Shown one piece after another: positions 1-12,909 of a stretch of 64,000 bases of DNA. The stretch comes from Ceratothoa steindachneri (taxonomy: Eukaryota > Arthropoda > Malacostraca > Isopoda > Cymothoidae), in NCBI GenBank assembly GCA_963969495.1, contig OZ018321.1, forward strand, positions 101,371,578-101,435,577, written 5' to 3'. How positions within the stretch are numbered: the stretch's first letter is position 1; every line of letters begins with the position of its first letter. The position numbers and the translations under genes are program-made. Under the pieces are notes generated by a model. The model was not told the origin of the DNA. It made no database searches and was given only the letters and a program-made list of their open reading frames with translations.

Positions 1-400
1 ACGGCGTTGTCTATGGTCATTTACATTATGTTTCTGGGTAGGTTGGATTTTGTACGGGTGCAGACTCAAGTCCCTACGCATAATTCGCCAAACTGAAGTC
101 GCAAAAGGCCAAGTTCTTATGAACGACGAGAAATTGACTGCCTCGGATTTTCCCGTACACTCTCATTTACAACAGCGATATTTTAAGCAGACCTTGCGTT
201 TTGGCGACATACATGTGTTGGCTGATTGGTAATCGACCCTTTTGCCTCGAATTTGGCCACCAAGCGTCGAACAGTGGACTCGATAGGACGATTCTGGCGA
301 AGATAGAAATTCCGTAATGCGCGTAACGTTTGTCGAAAGGAGCACTGATTTTGATAATAACATTTGATGATTTGCACACGCTGTTCAACGCTATAACCTC
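1..400 (-). pseudogene. Mariner-like (probably DD41D/rosa-type) transposase, N-terminal fragment
   Basis: Reading the minus strand from about 395 gives EQRVQIIKCYYQNQCSFRQT, then ALRNFYLRQNRPIESTVRRL. This is the helix-turn-helix start typical of a common arthropod mariner-like family. It continues through PTHVCRQNARSA, an in-frame stop, NIAVVNESVRENPRQSISRR, another stop, and after a frameshift LGLSLHPYKIQPTQKHN. The left window edge cuts the copy, so the catalytic domain is not seen. DD41D membership is inferred from similarity in style to the relic at 1690-2460, which has the catalytic half. Confidence 0.75.
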
Positions 401-1689
401 ACTTTGTTAGTTGCCAAGTATTACTGAACAGTTTACAGTGAGGTTGCCACATGTCGCTTTAACAACATGGCCTTGTTGAAAGACCCTTTACATATCTACA
501 AAATTATCAATGCTAGAAAAGAACCTCTACAACTTGTACCTCTGTCAGGCACACGTTGGTTTGTAACAATAATTAGCATGAAGCGGTCTTGATCACTGGA
601 TGACTATCAAATTCATTTCCAGATTAAGGCATCAACTTGTGATAAGTATTCATAACGAGAACTATATTCCATTTACTCAAATCATGCTGAAGAATTATAT
701 TTGAAATTTTTAAGACCAGTGTTAAATGATTTCGAAAAGCTGAATTTACGTTTCCACAAAGAAGATGCGGATTATTGCAGTGCCCTAAATGAACTGGAAA
801 ATTTTACGGTATCTCTCTTGTGGCAAATTTTAAAATCCAGCTGTTTAAGCCTAGTGATACACTTGATGGACCAATCAGTTTTATCCCTATAGCTTTTTGC
901 TTTCAATATTTCAACGATCTTAACAGAGAAAATCAAATTGAAAATGTTAATAGAGTATCATTTACTTGAAATTCAATCTAAAGTCTACCAATTTTTAGTA
1001 AAAACGTGCCAAAAATTTCAGTTCGGATCGAGAATTATGTTGACAAAGTAAAAACAATACAAAATGTTTCCCATGACGAGTTCCTCATACATATGAGCTT
1101 GAATTTGAGCTGGCTGAACAGAGCAAGCAAGAATACGGATATTGTGTTTCAGCGTCGTCAGGTCTTAAATATTGAATGAATGGAATAATAATTTTGACGA
1201 AAATCTCTCGAATAATAGATACCAATTTGAGGCAAAAGCAATTTCAGCAAAAATGTCTGAGAAAATCTCATGCTTCAAAATTTAGCAAAATTAGCTCTTA
1301 ATTTTCACAATCTCCTAATAATTAATAATTAAATTTAGCGTTTTACATAATTTACATCAGTAAAGTTTAAGTTGAGGAACAAAAGGGGACTGGAACTTTT
1401 ATCATCTATACTAAGAATTAAAACGTGAATGCTGTTTCTCATATGATACCCCAAACTCAATACTGAACTCTGACTCATCTTTTTATAAAGATTATAGTTT
1501 AGGTGAAGATGAAATTTTTTGGACATTTGCAGATGATTTTTTATATATATTTACATGGGCTAACATTTTAAAGAATACGCTGGTTTTAAGTTCAAAATCT
1601 ACTATCCTTGGTTATATAAATGAGGCGACGTTGATCGAAGGTGTCTTCAGGGCCGTGTGAAAGCTAGGGGCGAATTGTTGTGCCCTAAC
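401..1689. other. No recognisable gene
   Basis: AT-rich sequence. No frame longer than about 60 codons shows a recognisable domain, and no tandem repeat or clear inverted repeat stands out. Confidence 0.5.
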
Positions 1690-2460
1690 TCTGCTATGGC
1701 CAGACTTAGGGCATATGCATATGCATGCGTACAAAATTCAACTTACGCAGCATCTTTAGCCACCTCACCATGGGAGGCGGAAGCAGTTTACTGACTGTTT
1801 TGTGGAGAGATTTGCAGCCAACAAATATTTGGCAAAGAAAAACATCTTCAGTGACGAGGCCCAATTCCACTTTAGTGTATTTCTTAATAAACAGAACTGC
1901 CGGATATGGGCAAAAGAAAATCCTCGAATAATGCAAGAGCGATAAATGCATCCATGGAAAGTGACTGTATGATGTGGTTTAGGAGCAAGTGGAGTGGTTG
2001 GACATTTCTTCTTTGAAGATGATGAATGGAATTCAGTTACCATTAATGGAAAACGTCACCGAGACATGATATCCACTCAGTTATGGCCAAACTTGGGAGA
2101 TACGTAGACTGGCAACCTCTGGTTTCAGCTTGATAGAGCGACCTGCCACACTTCGTATCAAACGCTTGCATTACTCCACGAAATATTTCCGAAACGAATG
2201 ATATCCTTGCATGGTGACCAGGAAAGGCCACCAAGCTCCTCCGATCTTACCTCTTGTGATTTCTTCTTAAATGGGTATGTGAAATCACAGGCACACGCCA
2301 ACAAACCACAATTTCTGAACTTGAGGCTAAAATTAGTTGTGTGATTAGAGGTATCGAGCCACACATCTATGAGAGAGTTATCGGAAATTTTGAAGAGTGT
2401 ATAAATGTATACAGACTCAGTGCAGGTGGGCATATGGCCAACATTGTGTTCTATACCAAA
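1690..2460 (+). pseudogene. DD41D (rosa-like) mariner-family transposase relic, catalytic half
   Basis: With stops and frameshifts the + strand reads NIFSDEAQFHFSVFLNKQNC, then KVTV*CGLGASGVVGHFFFE, then WFQLDRATCHTSYQTLALLH, then DLTSCDFFLNGYVKSQAHAN. These match, in order, the first Asp block (SDEAxFH), the second Asp block (FQxDxATxHT) and the third Asp block (CDFFLxGY) of an arthropod mariner-like family. There are 41 residues between the second and third Asp, which defines the DD41D type. All three aspartates survive but the frame is broken by stops, so the copy is dead. The N-terminal half upstream is not recognisable. Confidence 0.8.
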
Positions 2461-4439
2461 ACGGGAGACAGTCTTTAGAAATAGTCAGAATAAAACCATA
2501 TTATGAAGATTCATTTTAATTATTCACCCTTTAAATAAAGTTGCTAAGTTGCGCCACTCTAAAATAAACCATCTCTGCTAATGAATTTGTCTAGCTAGTT
2601 TTAGATTTTTTAATTTAACACACTTTTACCTATTTTTTTTCTTTTACGAGAGTTGCTTATTGTAGTCGATAAAATTTCTAGAGGAATTAAAAACTAAAGA
2701 GATCTTATCATCCTTCTGAAAGCGAATGATGATATCAAACAGGTAATTTTATTAATTTCCTTGTATGGGTGTCATTAAAATGGCCATTAAAACTCATTCT
2801 ATCGAGCCATAGACACCACCGATAATGAGATGCTCAACAATGAATTCGTAGATAAACTCCAGTAGAAACATTAAAAAAATTGCAAAATATTTTCATAGAA
2901 GCGAACCTAAAGCAAACATCAGTTGTAAGTACATTATTCCTTTTAAGGATTGTAGAAAAGTATTGCAAGATAATTCAACGAAGAAAAGGACATCATGCAA
3001 TTAGTTCTAAAAGCAGGTAAAACGAGCTGATCATTTGAAGCTCCTTTTAAGTAAGATCAAAGTACATTTTGACAGCTGTTGTTGACGTAACCTCTAGGTA
3101 CCCACCCAAGTTTCAACATATTTAGAAACAATTTGGTCAAAATGTTCTGGGAGTTGATACTCACGTTAACTGATATTGTTTTGTCATGTGTCACATAGTT
3201 ACAAATCGACATTGTAGTTCTTCCTCGAAATGGCGTTTGAATGAAAATATGACTAGGGTGAAGCTGAATTTGAAGGAATGATAAGCATTGAGAAACATCA
3301 AAAATGAAGAGACTGTAGTTGGGGACATACTGAATTACATGGGGTGACGATGCAGGTAGCCTTGAGGGATAAATTGCATAACTTGTGTGGATGAGGAAAC
3401 AGTTACCCTAACAAAATACCTTTACAGGGACTCAAAACCGAAAAAGGAATAACGTGAAAGCAATAAACGGCACTGCAGGAAAAACCGTTGCTATTTCTTG
3501 CTTGAGGATGACCGTAAAGAGTAAGAAAGAAAGTAATGGATTGATGTAGATTAAAAGCGTCAACCGATCTCAAGACATTTTAAAGCGTGTCTCAGTTGGC
3601 TGCTAGATCAGCTCATCTAGGCTTATCCAAACGATCGCGGGATCAGGCTGTCTAAATGGAGTAATTTGGACGAGCAAAGCTCAGTACCAACAGCACCAAA
3701 GTCAGTTGTGTATCTCTCTCATCTTTCTAAATGAGGTGGGTTGGTTTGGTAAGATGTGTCTTGCCGTTGCTCTCTAAGGGTTGCCGAGATACACGTACTA
3801 CACTTTTTACGTTTATGTACAAATTTCAATATTAAATAACAACTAGACATTGCGGAAAATATATTATAAATTTTCATTAAATAGGAACAGTATTTGATAA
3901 AACCTAAGATTAGATATTGATATCCTTTTGGCAATACAAAATATATCGACTTGATTTATTTACCATTCTTTCATACCAAATCCTTCAGAAGACTTCATAA
4001 AGAACTAATGGTTTGGCGACAACCCCTTTGTCTGCGCTCGTTATCACTTCCTTGACCAGTTCTCTAACAAACTACCAGGTCTTAGGAAAGTTCGTGTAAA
4101 TGTTTCGCTGGAAAAAACCTAAGGTGTAATAATAGCGAAAATTCCATTTAGGCATAATTGAAGGACACCAATTTGATGCCTTTAGTTAAGATGAAAGACA
4201 TTCATGGACAGTTTTATTGTTATCTTGCCTCGGAGTTCTGAGAACAATCCTAATTTTAGACAAAGTTCTTTACTGAAGAAACATTGATTATGCAGGGATT
4301 GTTGGCTTTTAGTCACGACGCCGATCAAATTGTCAAGCTCAACAAATAACTTTATATCCTTTTTCGAAGAGATAGTGCATAGCAATTGAGCGAATAATGA
4401 AGAACAGGGGAAGTTAAACTTTTCGGACTGTTGCCGAAG
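2461..4439. other. No recognisable gene
   Basis: AT-rich, with no frame I can assign. Around 3590-3660 one frame (SQLAARSAHLGLSKRSRDQA) faintly resembles a helix-turn-helix start, but the match is too weak to call. Confidence 0.45.
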
Positions 4440-5160
4440 TTTCTGTACGCCAAAGAGCATCAAATGAACGCCAAGATCACCTTCTAATAAGGTGCTGGCT
4501 TAACGATCGTTTTGCCTCTAGTGACAAGCTTGATCAGATTGGAAAGAAGCCTATGTGAATGCTTCAGTGCGCATATTGAGTAAGGCAGAGATTTTTCGAC
4601 AAAGGTCTCAAGTCAAGAAGTGCTGCGAAGAAGACTTATCTCGCCAAGAAGAACCGAGAAGAAGAGTGGGGTAAGGTGAGATTTTCTGATGATTCTCCCT
4701 TGCTTTTTTATAGAGCTCCTGGAGCTTTTGGGTCGAGGTTACCTTGAAGAATCCGGATACTCTCCATGCCAGGGGCTGCTTCTCATGTCTGAAACTGTAG
4801 CACTGAAAACTTATCTAAAAGCACTACCATTAACTCAAAATGGTACAAAATCGTGCTCCATCAGTACCTTCTCTTCTTAATGGTTCAGAACAATTTTGTG
4901 GATGATATTTGAATTTTTACAGCATTGTGGCGCACCTTTTCATTAAGCAAAAGCAATAAAATTGTTTTACCTGAAAATAACAGAACCTTTGAGGCCTTGG
5001 CCTTAGAATTCGCCAGATTTGAACCCAAAAGAGTATTTGTAAGTGATCATATTTGCGGTTAATAGACCGAAGCCATCCAACAATGAGCAGTTGCGATGCC
5101 TTTTTGGATGAAAATGAAGCAATATCAGTTAAGGTATTATCATAAATTTATTTTTCAGCT
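4440..5160 (+). pseudogene. Tc1-like (DD34E-type) transposase relic
   Basis: Readable blocks on the + strand in shifting frames include DKGLKSRSAAKKTYLAKKNR followed by EEWGKVRFSDDS (the WxxVxFSDES first-Asp block of Tc1), LQHCGAPFH (second-Asp block QxDNAPxH with Asp replaced by Cys) and NSPDLNPKEYL (third block, catalytic Glu kept). The order and spacing fit Tc1. A downstream block (NRPKPSNNEQLRCL) fits the Tc1 C-terminus. Several stops and the lost second Asp show it is inactive. Confidence 0.72.
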
Positions 5161-7069
5161 TGCCAAAACAAATTGAAACAGTCCTAAAGAACACGAGCTA
5201 TTATTATATTTATTGATTACGGGCATCATTTGACGGTTTGTATTAAAAAATAGATTTGGGCTCTAAATTTTCTGTATATTTCAACTTCAAATGATGATAC
5301 AAACAATAAAACAAAATCCTACCTTTTATAAGTTATATTAAACTTTTATAAGAAAAAAATATGTCTCAAAACTTTTATCCATAACTGAATACCCTTTTAT
5401 CGTCTAAATTTAGTATTTGAATAAAACTTTCGTTTTTTCCCCCTGCTCTTTACATGCATACATACCAGATATATACGATCTAATACATTTTTATGTAAGG
5501 TATACCCCTACAATGCTCAAGTACGTAAAAGATTGAAAACATTCCTATTACTCAATTCTTCGTACGTACATCCTTAAATACTATCAAGTACATGTATGTT
5601 TGTAATATGTTTTCAAGTAAATACATAGAAGTATATAAAAAAATGGACGCACTACCTACACAAAGCCTCGAAACCATTCGTCACGCTATTGTTAGAACTC
5701 CACCAATCAAACTTTGGCAAGAAGATAAAAGAACGAATAGGGGTTGACGTCCGAAGAAGATTGGCAGAAAGATAAAAAGTCTCAATCCGAGATAAAAGGA
5801 GCTTTTCATGGAGAAACCAATGTAAAATCAGCCCATTGCCCCACTCGGCTTCACATCTCTTAATTTTACTTACTTACCCAACGCGAGTGCATCATGGGTG
5901 TCCCTGAGGACACACACGAAGACTACAATAACTCTAAATACCTACATATTCATGGTTACGAATTATATAAGAGTAAATGATCTTACAAATATGGAAAGCT
6001 CCTGTGATATCAGCCAATTTCCTATTTATTAATAGTGAATTGACCCGTACTTTATTCCGTCTTCTCATAATATGACGTCACGCTATTATAATCCCCAGGA
6101 TTTCAGAGGCGCTTTTGGCGGAAGGCTTGGAGCAGCTATGCGCTGCGCTCCATTTTGACAGGAGTAAGAAGAGAGGTGGCAACAGAAGCAAAATATTCTC
6201 GTTCCTCTGGCTTTTGTGATTACATTAAATGGTGGGGGTAAACGCATGCGGGGAGGCAAAGGAACGGACCTGGGTGGAAAATATCTAATCCAATGTCAGT
6301 CTGAGAAATTGGCTGGCCGACGTACGCCATGTTTAGAAGATTGGACAGGTGGATAAAAAGTGAGAATGAGTTGTAATTTAGATTACTGATTGAGAGCGGC
6401 AGTAAACTATTACAGTAAAGAGCCATGCAGAATAGTTTTGTAGGTTTGCACGGATTTTAGCACCAAATTACACAGCATGACTATTATATATGTAAGTAAG
6501 GGCTTAGAATTTTATGCAGAGTCGTACAATCAGGCTGCGACGTGGAAGCCATCTGAGAGAAGTCGACCCGAATTGGAGCCCCATCCTGCAATTATCCACG
6601 CTCATAGTGGCTTAACTTCACTCATAGTGACATACGGTGTTACAAAAGAAGGGTTAAAGAGTTAAATTGTTCAGAAGAAGATAGCTTGTAAATAAAAAAT
6701 TCTAAAAATAAGATTAAAAATGGATGATGCGGACCCATGAACTTTAAACGCTGGGCCCGGGAGGGGAACCAATTGGTACAAATAAAGAGCAAGGACTCAG
6801 GGATACGAACACGAACACCCCGTTTTGTTTTATGCTTATAGGGATTACAGCTCGCAAACATTTCCAAATCATCGTTTATGTTCAGAGTGATTACAGTTAT
6901 TGAATGTGGACAAATCATTGTTTTGGTCTGACGGATTACAGCTAGTGAACATGGACAAATTGCATCAGTAGATTTACAGCGATCCAAGAGTCTAAAAATC
7001 TTCATGTCTTTAGACGAACAGTTTAGGAAAGATGATTAAAATGGTTAAAGGCGTAAGTTACATCTGAAT
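5161..7069. other. No firm gene; possible Tc1-like N-terminal remnant near 5645-5800
   Basis: ATG at 5645 opens MDALPTQSLETIRHAIVRTP; a shifted frame then reads SNFGKKIKERIGVDVRRRLA. This resembles a transposase helix-turn-helix start but cannot be extended. Around 6735-7000 a moderately open minus-strand frame contains short internal repeats (GGATTACAGCT occurs at about 6841 and 6931 in near-identical contexts). I cannot assign it. Confidence 0.35.
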
Positions 7070-7074
7070 AATTT

Positions 7075-7345
7075 GAAGCTACTTGCCGCTGAATCGTGGA
7101 TACTGTGTCGGTCTTCTAATGTAGAGGTGTCGACTTCGATTCCGAGCGAGAGCCGAAACAAACATCTTCCTAGGTAGAAGAGCTCTAGCCACCGATTGTT
7201 AAACCTTTCTGCCTTGCCCCGTGAGTTAGTTAGATATTACATTGATCATCGCAAATCACAGCCAATCACACACCAGTGTTTTTCCTATCCCGTCTTCACA
7301 GCATAACATACACACACACCATTGGCTATCCAAAGAATGATGCCG
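7075..7345 (+). repeat. tRNA-derived SINE, dispersed family copy 1
   Basis: A tRNA-like head (A-box-like region near 7093-7110, B-box-like GACTTCGATTCCGAG near 7129-7143) is followed by a body shared with copies at 35480-35715, 41395-41640 and 49055-49255. The common core is a run like CCAATCACA..CACCGTTGT..CTTCCTA, then CTTCGCATA.ACAACA. Pol III promoter boxes plus a shared tail mark a SINE. Exact ends are not resolved. Confidence 0.6.
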
Positions 7346-7799
7346 ATAGTGAGTTGTATTTAAATACGCCTGAAGGCTAATGCGTTCTCCTTACCATGTA
7401 TCGACGAAGGTACTCCAGACACCATCACCTTAAAGGAGGATGAGCTCCTGGTACCCGCATGCTCTCCATTGATTGTCATGTTGATCATTATGTTGCTTTT
7501 ATTATCCGATCGGCGGGACCGTACTGGTTAAATGACGGGTGACATTACTTATTTAGAAGCGGAATTGGATATTAATGATATCACAAAATAAATTGATCGA
7601 AAATTTTAACAGGGAATTCATCGAAAAGTTTATTATATATAGTAGTAGCTGCTTAATAATAATAATAGGATTGAGATAAAAGGCAGGAGAGTTTATAAAA
7701 CTTTGAAAAATATCAAAACACACTTGTGAAAGATTTCAATATAGATATAGATTTAGAAGGTATAGTTATTGAGTTTGTGATTAGTGGTCCCAAAATTAA

Positions 7800-8580
7800 C
7801 TTTCTAGTCTTCTACTGGGCACCAAAAACAGAGATGTGAATACTCTTCATTTTGAAGCACTTTATAATTTTATTAGGCAAAGAATAGCTGGTCTATTTGA
7901 AGGTTTTAATCTAATAAATTCAATTAGGCATAGAATAGCTGGTCTATGTCAAGGTTTTAATTTCCTCAACTTAAATTTTGACAATGAAATGACTGTCAAA
8001 GAAGAAGAACTTTTGGATGAATTAAATGATAAATTTCTTTATAAAGAAATGTATGAGCCAACGCATGAACACAACTTTTTAGATTTAATATTGATGACTG
8101 ATCAAGGATATACATGGCGTAAATTTCGAAGCAGCGATCACCGCACATTTGTCATAATATTATTTAGGTTGTAAATGATAGGTGTCAATTCATTCCTGAT
8201 TTTGTTGTAATTATAAAAATTTCTTTGATCGCTTGAAACCTGTTGATTGGGCTGAGATTTTTCACGCTGGGAACGCGCAGGAAATGTATTTTTTAATTTC
8301 GAATTCATTGTTTGCTGTTAACAATAGATTCGTAATGTATAAACAGCGTTCCCATTAAATATTGACAGTTGTCGTATCTAGAGATTGTATAAGCAAACAT
8401 AACCTATGTTATGAAATTCTAAACAATAGCAATGCTTTTGAAAGGCCGGACCGTTATAAATGTAATCGTTGGCCTATAGACGCAAAAATAACTAAGGCAA
8501 AATAGGAAAAGGAATTAGCGATGATATCTAAAGGAGAAACTAAAAGATTGTATGATAGGTATTTACCAATTTAGTTATAG
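7800..8580 (+). pseudogene. CR1/Jockey-like LINE relic: endonuclease end and downstream linker
   Basis: The frame from 7836 contains GFNFLNLNFDNEMTVKEEEL, then LLDELNDKFLYKEMYEPTHE, then HNFLDLILMTDQGY and SSDHRTFVIIL. This matches the GDFNxP...DxxxxxNFLDLIL...SDHxxI signature of the C-terminal LINE endonuclease, with the GDFN Asp replaced by Gly. Downstream, FFDRLKPVDWAEIFHAGNAQ and MYKQRSH fit the endonuclease-to-RT linker of CR1/Jockey LINEs. A short local duplication precedes it (RQRIAGLFEGFN / RHRIAGLCQGFN). Stops follow; no RT domain remains here. Confidence 0.72.
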
Positions 8581-9599
8581 TAAAAGTGATCCCACTTTTT
8601 TCTACTAAATGTTTACTATCGTTATAATTCAGCAGTCTTCAATAAATTGAAATTAATTCCAATCAAATAAATGTTAATGCAAAACGTCTCTATAAATTTT
8701 AACAAAGTTTATTACTCTTAGAAAAATATTGAAATATGTATCCAGTTCCAAAAGTGTAGTGAAAATAAAAATAAGTTTACTTTCCTGTAAACTTAAAATA
8801 TAATTCCAGTAATCTTAAAAACCACCCTTTTCGTGGCAGAACCTAACATAGGCTATTACAATCCCAATTCAGAGATATTTCCTGATCGCAAAATTTCAAT
8901 TTAATTAATCGAAAAATGCATTGGCCCATACGGATCAAACAACCACGCATACACACAATGAACAGCCCTCCCCCTCCACCCAGTGCCCCCAAAGAAACGT
9001 GCTATCAGCTTTACACTAAGACAATTGATAGTAAAGATGGAAATGACTTGAGAATAGGGTATAGATCTGTTTGAGTTTATCTCTTCAGCACAATAACAAC
9101 ACGAGTGATATGAATGACATGGCTCAGTGTCTACTTGCTTGTATATCCAAGCTATTTTAACGATCTCTCCTGAATTTACTCATTTTATCTAAAGAATAAC
9201 GAAAACATCAACATTACAAATTTCTTAACCTTTAAACCATGGAAACTTTACATTTTTGACCTAGCAGATTGGTAATAAAGTAATGTCCGATTTTCTAGCA
9301 TAAAGTTTTAGATAGTATTTATTAAAGTATTGAGGATTTTTATCGTTTAGAAATGCTACACTGAGTAATTTATACCTTTTATATTCAGATTATTAAAATA
9401 TTGTTCATTATCTTTTCGTTATTTGTCCTTATGTCATGCCATCTAAAGATTGATTTAGACATGTTTTACTCTATAAGATTCTTAAAGGTTTTAATGCAAG
9501 AACAGCTGCAAACTCCACCCAGAGAAGTTATGAGGATGATGCTGAAAATGAAAAAAAATGCGGGAGGTAGTTTTTCTGTTTCCCAAGTGGATATTTCAA

Positions 9600-10410
9600 T
9601 CTAAAGGAGGTACCAAAAGAACTTCGTCTAAATGAACCTGATTCCAAAATATTGGACGCAGTAACCTGCTAAAACTCCACGACACTCAAGAAACAATATA
9701 ACATAACTTATAGGACTGTCTTGCGCTAACTGATAAGGATTGAAAGGCTCCAGGGATTTAACGGCGTGTTGCGTGCTGTGAGTCATTGCTTTGACGACAC
9801 CTTCAGGCACCATTATTGGGCATTCTTGTTACTAATAATGAGAGGTGGATCCTTATCATAACATTAAACGCACCTGTTTGTTAATCAGTCGAGGAAACGG
9901 AATTTATCAACATCCAAGAGGAGGACTTTATCCAAAAAGGATATTGTTGAGTGTATGGGAGGATATTAAATGAATTGTCCCTTACGCACTGCTGGACAAC
10001 AATCAAACAATTAATGCTCATCTTTACTGCAATCAACTTATTCGTTTGAAAGTCGCTTTGGCATAAAGGCACCTAACTTCAGTCAACAGTAGGGGTGCCA
10101 TCCTCTATCAAGTTAATGCCTGTCCTCACACAGCATGACCAAAGAACTCTTTAATGAGATCTGGTAGAAAATATTAACTCATCTTCCATATTCTCCTGAC
10201 CTTCTTTCTTCTGATTATTACTTGCTTAGGGGAATACAGATACATTTGCATGAGATTAGATTGACATCATGACAAGAGGTTAATAACAAGTTGAATTCAT
10301 ATTTTGTATCAAAACCTAAAGAATTTTTCCAGCGTGGCAATTATAAGCTTGCTGAGAGAGGAAAAGGGGTTCTAGGATGCAACGTAGGTTATGTTTATGA
10401 TTAAATATTT
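9600..10410 (+). pseudogene. Mariner (D34D) transposase relic
   Basis: In shifting + frames: ILVTNNERWILI (first-Asp block TxDExW, degraded to NNER), YALLDNNQTINAHLYCNQLI with RLKVAL, ILYQVNACPHTA (second-Asp block HQDNARPHTA with Asp replaced by Val), SSDYYLLRGIQIHLHEIRLT (third-Asp block) and SKPKEFFQRGNYKLAER (C-terminal motif). Their order is that of a full mariner catalytic domain. Numerous stops and the loss of two catalytic blocks show a very old copy. It is more decayed than the mariner at 53107-54499. Confidence 0.8.
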
Positions 10411-11156
10411 CAAAGGTAATATTTTTTTTTAGTATATACCCTAATATTTAACATTACTTTCAAACCTGATAATTTTGGCATCTTTAGAGTGATAATAAGC
10501 AAGTTAACCTTCACTTAAGCCTAGAACAATTTTAGGCTCTTTATAAGGAAAGCTTAGAGGAAGCAACAGCAAAACATCAATAAACAAGTGTAGTTTTAAA
10601 TTAAATCAGATAAATTTTAAGTATTATAGGATAAAAAAATCATCTTGAATAGTTAAGAGGAAAATGTATGCTAATAATAACAAAATATCGTCTGAAACGG
10701 ACTCGAAGAGAAACAATGAAATCAGAACACCAACAAGTTTAAGAGATCAAGCTCTCTAATAACGGTGCGCTCGTTTATACCATTCGAGAGAACATAAAAT
10801 TGGATCAAAAGAACTTACGTAACTCTCCTTATGTACATTTCATCCAATACATACTTCGATGAGAGCAAATTAAAGGCACTCACATCGGTAGTATCTGATA
10901 AGAAGTGCTTTCCTTGTCATTATTGGCGCCGATTATCCAAGAGCATAGGGGATAAGAGTATAATATAAAAGACATCTAAAGAACCACTTACCCAATCAGG
11001 TGCCTTTAATATTAATTTATTCATTACAACTCATTACTATGGTAATTGCATTCAGAATTTTTTAGAAGCTCTGAACAGTTACGATGAAAGTTTCCTTTAG
11101 AATATTTATTTCACTTCGAAACTTTTACTTATCAATTAAATGGCATTTTCTCATTT

Positions 11157-11158
<2 letters not shown>
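10411..11158. other. No recognisable gene
   Basis: AT-rich, with no assignable frame, up to the TA array that borders the left LTR. Confidence 0.5.

Positions 11159-11212
<54 letters not shown>
11159..11212. repeat. (TA)n microsatellite at the outer edge of the left LTR
   Basis: About 27 perfect TA units directly abutting the TGTCGTG start of the left LTR. They may be the insertion target site or a later expansion. Open frames across it (IYIYIY) are artefacts. Confidence 0.95.
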
Positions 11213-11216
<4 letters not shown>

Positions 11217-11399
11217 GTGCTATAATATTATTATATCAATACCATATTATATCTATGGGGACGGACTAATAACTTAAAGGTGAACCGACAAGGGGACGAA
11301 ACGCCACGAGTTTCGACGGGCGGAACAGCGAGAAAGAGTGCAACGAGGTCAGGTAAAATTTGGGCAATCGCAAAGTTCAAGGTTATTTGATTAATGGTA

Positions 11400-12270
11400 T
11401 AGCAATGCCTTTGGGCATTCCTATAATAAAAACCTCTTGGGAAACTTAAATATATATATCATCATTTATTATGTATAAAATTAAATTCTTTTGTCATTTA
11501 CATAATTCATTATGCCTTACTTTAACTTGACAATTTAATCATTTAATTATTTTACTTTAACTGTTAATTTAATTATTTTACTTAACTTTGTCAATTTAAA
11601 CTTTCAAATTAATTTACTTTAACTTTTGTAAATTAAATCATTTATGTTAAACTTAATAATTAATTAATTCATTTATTTTCTTGTCAATTCAATTAACGTA
11701 TACTGTTTCAAACAACATCTCTTAAAAATCACGCACAGACAAACAAACACACGTTCCCAGCTTAATCACAAGTGCACGCGATCCTGCCCACTCCACTCGC
11801 TGCTCTCTTTATATAAAGGTCGGTAACCATTCCTTCTACAATTATTCATTTACTTAGTTAATTCCATTTTTTGTACAATTCTTTGCAAAGGACAATAAGA
11901 GAGTAAGTCCTAATTATATTTGCTTCTCATTGCAGCCCACAATTCATAGTCCATTATAGATACTTTAACATACTCTAAATTACGACACTATATTACTTAC
12001 AAATCAATATTATTTAGTATATCAAAGATACTCTATTATACTCTATATTACTATATTATTATTTACTTTATTATTCACTCTATATTGATTGAACCATATT
12101 ATTCACAATTCTTACTTAACCTACTTATCTCTATACATTCGTTGATTTATATAAATATATTTATATTTGTGTAATTGTCTTTCTTAACGCCCAAGTCATT
12201 ATTGCAAAATTTATTTCGCTCTCACTATCTTGGCTAATTTATTAACCGAAGATAAATAACATTGATAACC
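11400..12270. other. AT-rich block present only in the left LTR, with TATA-box-like site
   Basis: The right LTR reads straight from AAGGTTATTT to AATGGGCAAAATT with about 65 bp between; the left LTR has about 870 bp there. The block contains repeated TTTACTTTAACTT-like units and a TATATAAA site near 11811-11818 in a locally less AT-rich stretch. It could be a nested insertion or ancestral LTR sequence deleted from the other copy. No target-site duplication was found. Confidence 0.6.
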
Positions 12271-12839
12271 ATAAAATATAATGGGCAAAATTACTTAGGT
12301 AAACGAGAGGGGGAGGGGGGGGGAATTGCAGAGTTATGCATCAGACTCCGAAGTTAAAATTTAATGTATTACAGAAGGAGACTATTCAAAAGGGGAGAAT
12401 TAACTCAAAAGGGGTTACTGAAGGGGGGGAGGGGTTGGCTTACGGAGGATTCTGGGTGAGACGTCAAGGTAGGGTTTCACGGATATCTTCTGCACGTGAA
12501 GCGAGGGCGCTTTGGAGCTTCTGAGCGGGAAGATAACGTGATGAAGGTTCTTCAAAAGGGGAGGGGGGCGGTAACTTCCGGTCCAGGGGAGAGTATTTCG
12601 GCCACCCAAAAACGAGGAGCGAACGAGGAGTGCTTCGACAGCTGTTGATGAAGGAAGTCGGGAAAATCGCTCAGGAGCGATCGTCAAATGGAGTACCTCA
12701 CTGGCTGGGGCTAATTTCAACACACAAGTAGTTAAGGCCGTTACTTTTCTTTGTTGTTAGCACCTGACTTTGAACTAGGGAAATCTTCTTCGGTCAGGGC
12801 AAGACTCCTCAAGTCTGTGTCTGCCACATGGGAGACGAG

Positions 12840-12840
<1 letters not shown>

Positions 12841-12907
<67 letters not shown>
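12841..12907. repeat. (TA)n microsatellite inside the left LTR
   Basis: About 67 bp of perfect TA at the same place as the 24-bp TA array in the right LTR (20435-20458). It was therefore part of the LTR before duplication and later changed length. Confidence 0.95.

Positions 12908-12909
<2 letters not shown>

Noticed and set aside
5645..5860. Possible Tc1-like transposase start (MDALPTQSLETIRH...)
   Set aside because: Suggestive only; it cannot be extended to a catalytic block and the frame breaks quickly, so it was not listed as a firm element.
6640..7005. 121-residue minus-strand frame
   Set aside because: No recognisable domain or splice context; it overlaps short internal DNA repeats.
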